DNA of 64,000 nucleotides from JBFGJH01 sp041586155. Lineage in GTDB: Bacteria; Actinomycetota; Acidimicrobiia; Spongiisociales; JAENVV01. Below the pieces are notes generated by a model. It was not told the DNA's origin. It saw only the letters and a list, made by a program, of their open reading frames with translations, and made no database searches. The stretch covers positions 1 to 64,000 of the forward strand of contig JBFHAT010000005.1 of assembly GCA_041586155.1 (NCBI GenBank), written 5' to 3'. The position numbers were made by a program, and so were the translations under genes. Positions 25,258 to 32,920 of this stretch are shown one piece after another. The first letter of the stretch is position 1; the number at the start of each line of letters is the position of its first letter.

Positions 25258-26463
25258 ATGAAACACACCATCCTCATCTCGATCACGGCTGCGGTGACCG
25301 CCGCCACTCTCTTCGTCGCGGCGCCGTCGCCGGCAGTTGCATCGAGCAGCCTCAGCCCGATCGGCGTGGTCGGTTGCTCGAACACCCGGAACGCAGTCAC
25401 CGGATACCACGATGTGTCGTCGGCCAATGCCTTCTGGAGCGCCGCGTCCATCGCCAGCTACGGCGGCGGCTCCGTCGTGCAATGGGAGAAGGCCAGCGAC
25501 CCACGCTGGGCGACATTCGACGAACAGCTGGCCGCCCGCGGGGCAGCAGCCGTGTGGCTGCAGCTGTGCGTCGCCGACAGCTTCAACGGACCCCTCACCG
25601 TCGCAGACAACATCGTCGCTCTGATCCGCCAGCGCACCAATGTTCCCATCTATGCGTCGGCCATCGACGACACGCCATCGTGCAACCGGTCGAATCCGGC
25701 TCTGTCCCAGGACATGGTGGACCACCTCGTCGCCAACGGATCGGCGGAGCGTGGCCCGGTCATGCAGCCCCTCACGGCCAGCCAAACACTCGACGGTTGT
25801 CACGCCAACGACGTGGGCGACGATGTGTGGGGTGAGACGTTGGCTCTGTTCTTCACCGGGATCGGCGAGGGGGACGATCCGTCGCCGACCCCCAACCCCA
25901 GCCCCAACCCCAGCAGTGGATCCGGCCTGTTCATCGACGACGACAACAGCCCCCACGAGACAAACATCGAGTGGATCGCCAAGGCCGGGATCACGCTGGG
26001 CTGCAATCCTCCCGCCAACGATCGCTACTGCCCCGACGACTCCATCACCCGAGGGCAGATGGCGACGTTCCTCGTGCGCGCCCTCGACCTTCCCCCGGCT
26101 CGAGGAGCGGTCGGGTTCAAAGACGACGACGGCATCCATGAAGGCAACATCGAAGCTGTCGCGGCGGCAGGTATCGCATTCGGATGCAACCCCCCGAGCA
26201 ACGACCGGTTCTGCCCATACGACCCGGTCACCCGGGCGCAGATGGCCTCGTTCCTCGCACGAGCGTTCGATCTCCCTCACGTCTCCAACGGCCCGACCTT
26301 CATCGATGACGATGGGTCCGTGCACGAGGCCAACATCGAAGCGATCGCGGCTGCCGGCATCACGGTGGGATGCAACCCGCCCAAAGGCGACAGGTTCTGC
26401 CCTGACGATCCGGTGACCCGCGCCCAGATGGCCACCTTCCTCGTACGGGCGCTCACTCAATGA
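25258..26463 (+). CDS. secreted protein with a GxSNTR domain and three SLH-like repeats
   Basis: A 401-residue secreted protein. A Sec signal peptide covers about 1-28 (ending PSPAVA). Residues 33-200 form a domain opening with IGVVGCSNTR. The same GxSNTR block is in the neighbouring convergent protein and may be an SGNH nucleophile region. A PSPTPNPSPNPSSGSG linker leads to three ~55-residue repeats, each with the pattern I...GIT.GCNPP..DR.CP...TR.QMA.FL.RAL, an actinobacterial SLH-like surface-anchoring motif with paired cysteines. ATG 25258 has AGGAG upstream. Confidence 0.7.
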   Translation: MKHTILISITAAVTAATLFVAAPSPAVASSSLSPIGVVGCSNTRNAVTGYHDVSSANAFWSAASIASYGGGSVVQWEKASDPRWATFDEQLAARGAAAVWLQLCVADSFNGPLTVADNIVALIRQRTNVPIYASAIDDTPSCNRSNPALSQDMVDHLVANGSAERGPVMQPLTASQTLDGCHANDVGDDVWGETLALFFTGIGEGDDPSPTPNPSPNPSSGSGLFIDDDNSPHETNIEWIAKAGITLGCNPPANDRYCPDDSITRGQMATFLVRALDLPPARGAVGFKDDDGIHEGNIEAVAAAGIAFGCNPPSNDRFCPYDPVTRAQMASFLARAFDLPHVSNGPTFIDDDGSVHEANIEAIAAAGITVGCNPPKGDRFCPDDPVTRAQMATFLVRALTQ

Positions 26464-27701
26464 TCGGGGTGCCGATCGGCTGACGAGCCTCGGGCTCTCC
26501 GTGCACTGATCGCCCATAGGCCGGCGCCCACGACCATTCCCGCAATGACCGCCAAGGCGAGCCAAACCGCCGCCGAGGACGACGATTGTGGAGCCGGCAC
26601 ATCCGGCGGAACGGCCTGTCCGAGTGTCGTACTGGGTGTTTCGACCCTCGACGTGGTGGTGGTTTCCGCGTCGACGGTCGTCTCGGGGGCCGAGGTGGCA
26701 GGAACCGTGCTGGCTGGGGCGACGTCGGTGGTCACCACCGGCGGCACCGTCTCCGGCGTCACGCCGTCGGCGTAGAACCAAGGCGTCGCCGTCGGGTCCG
26801 TCAAGAAATGAGCGAGGAGCAGTTCGCCGACCTTCTCCTCGCCCGAAAGCACGGGGTGAATGCCCTCCTGGAAGTCGTCGCAACTCCATACCAGCCCGTC
26901 GGCGCGAGGCTGCATTCCATCGGCCCACATGTAGGGTCCCCACCCGATCCAAGGGGCGAGGCCGGAGGAGGGATCGAGCTCCGGAGCGTCCTCGACCTGG
27001 AGTTCGATCGTCCATTTCACCGAGAACCCGTTCTCGTAGGCGATCGGTTCCCCTTGATCGGCGTAACCGCCGTAGATGCGGCTCGACAGGTAGACGAGCC
27101 GCAAATTGGGAAACCGCTCCCGCAACACCTGCAACACCTCGACCATCTGGCCGACGTACCGCTCACCCTCGCGTGGGAACCGGCTCGGACCTCGATCCTG
27201 GGCCGGCAGCTTGACCCAGGCCACCTGCACCTGCTCGGCGGTCAGCCCTGCCTCGTCGAGCAGGCTGTCGACTTGAAGCCAGGGCCGGCCCGACGAAGAG
27301 GTCCACACCCCCAGAGGCGCACCGTTCTGGGCGAGGTTGGCAGTTCGCAGCGCCGGATTGACCCGACCATCTCTGGCGACCAGCCGTTCGAAGGCAGCGA
27401 ACTCCGTTCGCGTGTTCGATACGCCAATCGACACGAGACCGATCGAACCATCCGATGCGGGGGAGCCGTCCAGTCCACGCGGCACAACATCGGCGGCAGC
27501 CGCCAGCCCCTGTTGCAGGTGATGATCGGGCGGAAGATTGGACCCGTCGTACAGGCCGCCGGCCTCGCCTCGATACTCGCCACCCACCAACTCGGTCAGC
27601 GGCACCAGGCCGGTGCGGTCGTTCGTACAGTCCTTGGCGGCGCGTTGCGCAGCCGCTGGTGCACCACTCAGCACCAGCAGGACCGCGATGATCATTGCCA
27701 C
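26457..27701 (-). CDS. secreted, membrane-anchored SGNH-like protein
   Basis: A 414-residue protein. A short signal peptide (IIAVLLVLSGAPAAAQ) precedes a domain with VSIGVSNTRTEF, VQVAWVKLPAQ and LRLVYLSSRIYGGYA, which reads like the strands of an SGNH/GDSL fold; DDFQEGIHPVLSGEEKV would hold the late Asp-x-x-His. A Thr-rich linker (about 310-370) leads to a single membrane span AAVWLALAVIAGMVVGAGLW and a basic tail. The start is GTG 27701, the first start codon after a TGA at 27734-27732. It converges on and overlaps the SLH-like protein by 7 nt. Confidence 0.65.
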   Translation of the reverse strand: MAMIIAVLLVLSGAPAAAQRAAKDCTNDRTGLVPLTELVGGEYRGEAGGLYDGSNLPPDHHLQQGLAAAADVVPRGLDGSPASDGSIGLVSIGVSNTRTEFAAFERLVARDGRVNPALRTANLAQNGAPLGVWTSSSGRPWLQVDSLLDEAGLTAEQVQVAWVKLPAQDRGPSRFPREGERYVGQMVEVLQVLRERFPNLRLVYLSSRIYGGYADQGEPIAYENGFSVKWTIELQVEDAPELDPSSGLAPWIGWGPYMWADGMQPRADGLVWSCDDFQEGIHPVLSGEEKVGELLLAHFLTDPTATPWFYADGVTPETVPPVVTTDVAPASTVPATSAPETTVDAETTTTSRVETPSTTLGQAVPPDVPAPQSSSSAAVWLALAVIAGMVVGAGLWAISARRARGSSADRHPDH

Positions 27702-27865
27702 GAACAGTGGCCGTCCACGTTGGTTGATGACTCACTCTCCGGTCGTGCCGAGCTTCGATGACACCCCGCCGACGGCACGGGCGTCGATCCGGGGGGAGTT
27801 GCCCAGAGCGACACACGTTAGATGGGTCGGCCGGCTACCGGATCCGTGGTGTTCTCCGAACTTTC

Positions 27866-27894
27866 TTCACAAAACGCCCCAATGTGCGTACTAT
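27866..27894 (+). promoter_or_regulatory. candidate sigma-70-type promoter of the Wzc/Wzz-like gene
   Basis: TTCACA (27866-27871) and TACTAT (27889-27894) are spaced by 17 bp, about 50 bp before the ATG at 27944. The 242-bp gap 27702-27943 between the divergent genes holds nothing else I recognise. Confidence 0.45.
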
Positions 27895-27943
27895 TGTCGG
27901 CGGGCGCGGCGGAGGCACCGCGAGTAAAGGGTGGGAAGGAACC

Positions 27944-29842
27944 ATGGCTCTGCGCAGGTTGAGGCGTTTACTCCGCTCACATTGGGTGATCGTGGCAGCA
28001 CTCGGCATGGTCGGCCTGGGAGCAGGGATCTTCTTTGCCGACATGCAGAATCAATCCATCGAACCACTCTACGAGGGAACCGCGCTCGTAAACGTGGGCT
28101 CGCCTGCCACGGACCGTGACCGTGCCGCCGTCGCCGAGCAGCTGGAAATCGCCGAGGACACCGCCACCCGCGCCAACCGGGACGTCATCGACAACTTCCT
28201 CGGTCAGGTCAGTGTCGACGAACGCAGCGGCGACCTCCTGTTCGTCTCCCGAGGCGAGACCGAGCGGGAAGCGCTCGTCACCGCCGAGGGAATGCGCCTC
28301 GCCTACTTCGAGCAGTTGCGGGAGGACACCGCCGACGCCAACTCCGGGCGCATCAACGAGATCCTGGCCGAGGGCGCAGCGCTGCTGGCCCGCTTGAACG
28401 AGATGGATGCCGAAGCCGCCGCCCTGGCGGCCGCCGAAGTGGTTCCGATCCGCGAGCTCACCGCCGAAGAACAAGCGGACCTCGACTTCCTCCAGGCGCA
28501 GATCGACGGGCTCGTACAGCGAAGCTTCTCGCTGTCGGCAGACCTCATCCTCGCCGAGGTCGGCGAGAGCCGTTCCGGCACCGTCGAGGAGATCACCGAG
28601 CAGCTCGAGCTCATCGCCGCCAGGCTCGACGAGCTGTACCAGGCCCGTGACCGACTTCTGGGAGATTTGGAACCACCCGACCGCGCGGGACAGGCACCGG
28701 CCGCCGCCGAACAGGAGACGTCCACGGAGCCGATCCTCACGGAAGGACGAGGAGCTCCCTTTGCGCTCGAGGGGATCGAGCCGCCCCAACTGGAGGGAAC
28801 ATGGACCCGCAGTGCGCTCGAGGAGCGGCTCACCGAGCTCGAGACCGAATTCGAGACACTCTTCGCCGCTCAGAATGAACCGCCGCCGGCGGCTCCGGAC
28901 CTGGAACCCGTCGTCGTCGACAATCTCACTCCCACCCGTACCGCTCCCCCACTGAGCGGCGCCGTCGGGCTCCTGGGCGGCGCCTTGCTGGCCGCCGGGG
29001 CGCTGGCAGCCGAAGACCGCATCCGACGCCGGGTGTTCGTGGGCCCCGACGCGGCGCCGCTCCGGCTCCTCGCCGAGATGCCCCCGGCCACCGGTCGGCT
29101 CATCGAAGGGATGGGTGGCGCTCCGGCACGTTGGGCGCCCGGACTGCAACAATTACGCAACTCGATTCTCGAAGCGGCCGACGAGCGAATCAACGACCCC
29201 ATCGTCGGGATCACGCCCGCTCGGGTCAGCAAGACCGAAGTCGAGGCGCTCGTGAAGGACCTCGGCCAGAGCCTCGCCGCGACCGACCGCACGGTTCTGC
29301 TCTTGGATCTCGACTTCACGACGTCGATGGAAGACGACACCGACCCCACGACACTCTCGATGGCCCAACTGCTGCGTGACGTTCGGCGTGGCGGCGATGC
29401 AGACATCACCCGCCTCAAGACGGCACTGGCCGAATCGGTGATCCCTCACGCCTCCTTCTCGATGATTCCGGCGGGCTTCACGACCGAAGATCCGACCGAC
29501 GTGGTGGCCACCGCAGCGTTCGCCACGATGATCCAGGCCGCCCGCGAGCAAGCGGACATCGCCGTGATCGTCGCTCCCGACATCACCGACACCTCCGCCC
29601 ACGCCATGCTCCGCAAGTTCGACCACGTGGTCGTGCTGATGCGAGCGGGACGCACGCGCTGGCCGGACTTTGGTGCGGCGATCGAACATCACCGCGAGAA
29701 CCTGCTCGGCGCGGTCCTGATGGTGGGCAGAGAACCGCGCGTCCGGCGCTGGATCCCCAGGCTCCGGATCCCCAAGCCACGTCTCCCCAAGATCGCGTTG
29801 GGCCGCAAGCCCAAGATGCGACGGGCCGCCAAAGGCTCCTGA
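27944..29842 (+). CDS. Wzz/Wzc-like chain-length protein with a degenerate kinase domain
   Basis: A 632-residue protein. A membrane span at about 14-31 (WVIVAALGMVGLGAGIFF), a long periplasmic-type region rich in Ala/Glu coiled coil, and a second span (AVGLLGGALLAAGALAA, about 343-359) give the topology of Wzz/Wzc polysaccharide co-polymerases. The C-terminal domain resembles a BY-kinase: VLLLDLDFTT matches the Walker A' strand, but the P-loop position reads ITPARVSKTEV with no GxxGxGK[ST], and there is no tyrosine cluster. So it probably lacks kinase activity. ATG 27944 follows GGGAAGGA. Confidence 0.7.
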   Translation: MALRRLRRLLRSHWVIVAALGMVGLGAGIFFADMQNQSIEPLYEGTALVNVGSPATDRDRAAVAEQLEIAEDTATRANRDVIDNFLGQVSVDERSGDLLFVSRGETEREALVTAEGMRLAYFEQLREDTADANSGRINEILAEGAALLARLNEMDAEAAALAAAEVVPIRELTAEEQADLDFLQAQIDGLVQRSFSLSADLILAEVGESRSGTVEEITEQLELIAARLDELYQARDRLLGDLEPPDRAGQAPAAAEQETSTEPILTEGRGAPFALEGIEPPQLEGTWTRSALEERLTELETEFETLFAAQNEPPPAAPDLEPVVVDNLTPTRTAPPLSGAVGLLGGALLAAGALAAEDRIRRRVFVGPDAAPLRLLAEMPPATGRLIEGMGGAPARWAPGLQQLRNSILEAADERINDPIVGITPARVSKTEVEALVKDLGQSLAATDRTVLLLDLDFTTSMEDDTDPTTLSMAQLLRDVRRGGDADITRLKTALAESVIPHASFSMIPAGFTTEDPTDVVATAAFATMIQAAREQADIAVIVAPDITDTSAHAMLRKFDHVVVLMRAGRTRWPDFGAAIEHHRENLLGAVLMVGREPRVRRWIPRLRIPKPRLPKIALGRKPKMRRAAKGS

Positions 29843-29895
29843 TCCACCCGCGCGGCCCCCGCTAGCGTGGATGGGCGTCCCGCTTCGGAGCCGTC

Positions 29896-31035
29896 ATGAG
29901 CCCAACCGAGCCGATTCTCCTGTCCCCCCCGGACGTGTCGATCGCCGACCGTGAAGCGCTCGGCCGCGCTTTCGACGGAGGCTGGATCGCCCCTTTGGGC
30001 CCCGAGGTAGACGAGTTCGAGCGAGAATTGGCGGCGTTCGTCGGAATGCCTCACGCCGCAGCACTCAGCAGCGGAACGGCGGCGCTCCACCTCGCGTTGC
30101 TCGTCGGTGGTGTCGAAGCCGGCGATCGCGTTTTTGTCTCCGATCTCACATTTGCCGCCACCGCCAACGCCGTCCGGTACGTGTCCGCCGAGCCGGTGTT
30201 CATCGACAGCGACCGCACCACCTGGAACATGGATCCCGATCTCCTCGAAAGCGCGCTCGAGAGCGCAGCAGCAGAAGGAGAACTCCCGGCGGCGGTGATC
30301 GCCGTCGACCTCTACGGCCAGTGCGCCGACTACCGGCGAATCGAGCAGATCTGCCGTCAATTCGACGTTCTCCTCATCGAGGACGCCGCCGAGGCGTTGG
30401 GAGCCGACCTCGACGGCGGCCGGGCCGGCAGCTTCGGCGATCTGTCGGTGCTCTCGTTCAACGGCAACAAGATCATCACGACCAGCGGTGGTGGAGCCCT
30501 GCTCGCCCGAAATGAAGACTGGATCAGACGCGCCACCTTCCTCGCCACCCAGGCGCGGGATGCCGCCCCCCATTACGAGCACTCCACGCTCGGATACAAC
30601 TACCGACTCAGCAATCTCCTCGCCGCGCTAGGTCGTTCACAGCTGGCCGACCTCGAGCGCCGGGTAGAGGCGCGACGGAGCCACAACCATGCCTACCGGG
30701 CTGCGCTGGCCGACATCCCCGGCGTCGAGTTCATGCCTGAGTTGGATGGTGGCCGATCCACGTTCTGGCTGACCACCCTGACGTTCGACGCCGCGCAGAG
30801 TGGCGTCGACCGCGAGACGGTGCGACGGCATCTCGTCGACCGGGGGATCGAGGCGCGTCCGGTGTGGAAACCGATGCACCTCCAACCTCTCTACGCGGAG
30901 TGCGCCACCATCGGCGGCGCTGTCAGCGCTGACCTGTTCGAACGAGGGCTGTGTCTGCCAAGCGGGTCGACGATGGGTGACGCCGACCGCGAGCGAGTGA
31001 TCTCGGGTGTCCGAGAGGCGCACGAGCTGCACTGA
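29896..31035 (+). CDS. DegT/DnrJ/EryC1/StrS-family aminotransferase
   Basis: A 379-residue PLP enzyme of the sugar-aminotransferase family. Lys192 in FNGNKIITTSGGG is the expected Schiff-base lysine, D163 in EDAAEALGA contacts the pyridine nitrogen, and SSGTAALHLAL (58-68) binds the phosphate. The C-terminal part carries RGIEARPVWKPMHLQP, typical of enzymes acting on nucleotide-linked keto sugars (PglE/LegC-like). It would supply an amino sugar to the polysaccharide, a possible substrate for N-sulfation or acylation. It follows the Wzz-like gene by 53 nt. Confidence 0.85.
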   Translation: MSPTEPILLSPPDVSIADREALGRAFDGGWIAPLGPEVDEFERELAAFVGMPHAAALSSGTAALHLALLVGGVEAGDRVFVSDLTFAATANAVRYVSAEPVFIDSDRTTWNMDPDLLESALESAAAEGELPAAVIAVDLYGQCADYRRIEQICRQFDVLLIEDAAEALGADLDGGRAGSFGDLSVLSFNGNKIITTSGGGALLARNEDWIRRATFLATQARDAAPHYEHSTLGYNYRLSNLLAALGRSQLADLERRVEARRSHNHAYRAALADIPGVEFMPELDGGRSTFWLTTLTFDAAQSGVDRETVRRHLVDRGIEARPVWKPMHLQPLYAECATIGGAVSADLFERGLCLPSGSTMGDADRERVISGVREAHELH

Positions 31036-31100
31036 CCAAGCGCGTTGCAAAATGACGCTCGATCGACAATCCTGGAGGCCGCGCCGGTCGGGAGTGGCGC

Positions 31101-32171
31101 ATGAGGGGGGACATCGTCGTGTTGAGGAACACCGAATCGGCCACCGCCGAATCACCGCAGGCTGCGAGCCCGGAACCGTTCGCCTGGCGGAGGATCGCAT
31201 ACCCGATCGCTCTCGCCGTCGTGTACCTGACTTGGTTGACGTACATGGCGACGAGCGACCGATGGGGTCTCTTCGCAGAGCATTGGCCCGTGTCGCTCAC
31301 GATGAGCCTCGGGTCGTTCGTGGCGGGGGCGACCGCCGAGGGTGGAGCTGCGGTGGCGTTCCCGGTCTTCACCAAGGTGCTGCACATCGAGCCGACGACG
31401 GCGCGGACGTTTGGCCTCCTCATCCAATCGGTGGGGATGACCATGGCCGCCCTCGTCATCGTCGTCCGGCGAGTGACCATCCTGCCCCGGGTGATCTTGT
31501 GGGTCTCACTTGGAGGGGTGGCCGGTCAGGTGATCGGCACCTTCTGGGTGGGCCTCGCCAGCCCCTACTCGAAGATCCTGTTCACGTTCGTCGCCACCGT
31601 CTTTGGTGTGGCGCTGGCCGTCTCACGGTGGGCCTTGAAATGGAACCCGCTGCGGTCGATGCCCGGCTGGGGCAAGGCACATCGGACGACCTTCGTGGCC
31701 CTGGGGGTCGCAGGCGGCATCGTGGCAGCCAACACGGGATCGGGCATCGACATGGTGACGTTCATCGTCCTCACCCTTGCGATTGGAATCGACGAGAAGG
31801 TCAGCACTCCGACCACCGTGGTGATCATGGCAATCAACTCCGTCGTGGGCACCATGCTCCACGCCTTCGTGGTCCGGGACGTCGGCATCGCTTTCGAATA
31901 TTGGCTCGTCGCAGTCCCGATCGTCGTCATCGGCGCTCCCTTCGGCGCCTACTTCGCCTCCAAGGCCACCAGAGACCAGATCATCTGGCTGCTGCTCACG
32001 CTGATCACCATCGAGCTCATCTCGACGCTGTGGCTCGTTCCGTTCTCACGTACCGCCATCATCGTGACGTCGATCGCCGTCGTCGTCTGCGCCGTCGGGT
32101 TCTGGGCGATGCTCCACCATCGCCACCGACGACTCAGTCCTCGCCTCGTCCCCCGACCCAGCGAGACCTGA
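31101..32171 (+). CDS. TauE/SafE-family anion permease
   Basis: A 356-residue membrane protein with about eight spans. MSLGSFVAGATAEGGAAVAFPVFTK is a strong TauE/SafE signature, and the internal repeat GGIVAANTGSGIDMVTFIVLTL matches the second half. The family moves sulfite, sulfonates or related anions, usually outwards. Its place directly after a locus with four sulfotransferases suggests sulfur handling, which is inferred. Its last 126 bp overlap the 3' end of the opposite-strand gene. Confidence 0.8.
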   Translation: MRGDIVVLRNTESATAESPQAASPEPFAWRRIAYPIALAVVYLTWLTYMATSDRWGLFAEHWPVSLTMSLGSFVAGATAEGGAAVAFPVFTKVLHIEPTTARTFGLLIQSVGMTMAALVIVVRRVTILPRVILWVSLGGVAGQVIGTFWVGLASPYSKILFTFVATVFGVALAVSRWALKWNPLRSMPGWGKAHRTTFVALGVAGGIVAANTGSGIDMVTFIVLTLAIGIDEKVSTPTTVVIMAINSVVGTMLHAFVVRDVGIAFEYWLVAVPIVVIGAPFGAYFASKATRDQIIWLLLTLITIELISTLWLVPFSRTAIIVTSIAVVVCAVGFWAMLHHRHRRLSPRLVPRPSET

Positions 32172-32903
32172 TCGAGGCCTCAGCCCCGCGACGCGCTCGG
32201 TCCACCATTCGGCGAGAGCGGCAACGGCGGTGATTCCGACGCCCACCGTCAGCGCTCGGGTCGCCGAGGGCGCCAACCCGGCGATGCGCGACCATCCCAC
32301 GACGATCACGACGTGCCAACCCACCACCAGCCACGCCGGACGTATCGGTCGTAGGCCCATCAGCGCCAGCGCAGCCAGCGAGCCGAGGCCCCCCACGAGA
32401 CCGCTCGGTCGCACCGCTCCGTCGAGCAGCACGGTGGCGGCGGCCAGCGACGTCGCCGCCAGCGCTCCCACCCAGGCAACGCTCGTCCGTGGCCGCAGCC
32501 ACATGAGGGCCATCATTGGGATCGATGCGCCCAGCAGCACTGCCGACAGCTCGGTGTCCGGCGTGGTCGCCCAGACCCCTCCCAAGCTGACGAGCCAGGT
32601 CACAGACGGGTGCCAGCGGGTCCGTGCCTGCCGCAATCCCCATGCAGCTGCCAGCGCCGCGATCGCCGCCGCGAGCAACCATTGCGGACCCAACGCCCAT
32701 GCCCGTTCGACTGCGGCCGGCCGCACTGCGGCGACGAAGCCCGTCGCGATCCCTCCCGCGAGCGCCATGAACAGAAGACCGTCGATGAACCGGCGCCACC
32801 TGGCCGGCATGACCGTGCCCACGGCCGCGGCAATCAGGCCTGCGCCGAGCCCTGCCCGGAACTCCGCGGTTCGTAGGAGCTCCACCAACACCAACGGATC
32901 CAA
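32046..32903 (-). CDS. hypothetical polytopic membrane protein
   Basis: A 285-residue protein with about eight hydrophobic spans and no recognised family. TTG 32903 is the likely start since GGAGGGACGG lies directly before it, 17 nt after the UPF0182 stop. The final ~45 residues (SGDEARTESS ... DRRHDDGGT) are hydrophilic and acidic and are encoded opposite the last span of the TauE-like gene, so the true stop may be as given but this tail is probably not functional. Likely co-transcribed with UPF0182. Confidence 0.55.
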   Translation of the reverse strand: MDPLVLVELLRTAEFRAGLGAGLIAAAVGTVMPARWRRFIDGLLFMALAGGIATGFVAAVRPAAVERAWALGPQWLLAAAIAALAAAWGLRQARTRWHPSVTWLVSLGGVWATTPDTELSAVLLGASIPMMALMWLRPRTSVAWVGALAATSLAAATVLLDGAVRPSGLVGGLGSLAALALMGLRPIRPAWLVVGWHVVIVVGWSRIAGLAPSATRALTVGVGITAVAALAEWWTERVAGLRPRSGLAGSGDEARTESSVAMVEHRPEPDGADDDGDRRHDDGGT

Positions 32904-32920
32904 CCGTCCCTCCGGGATGC

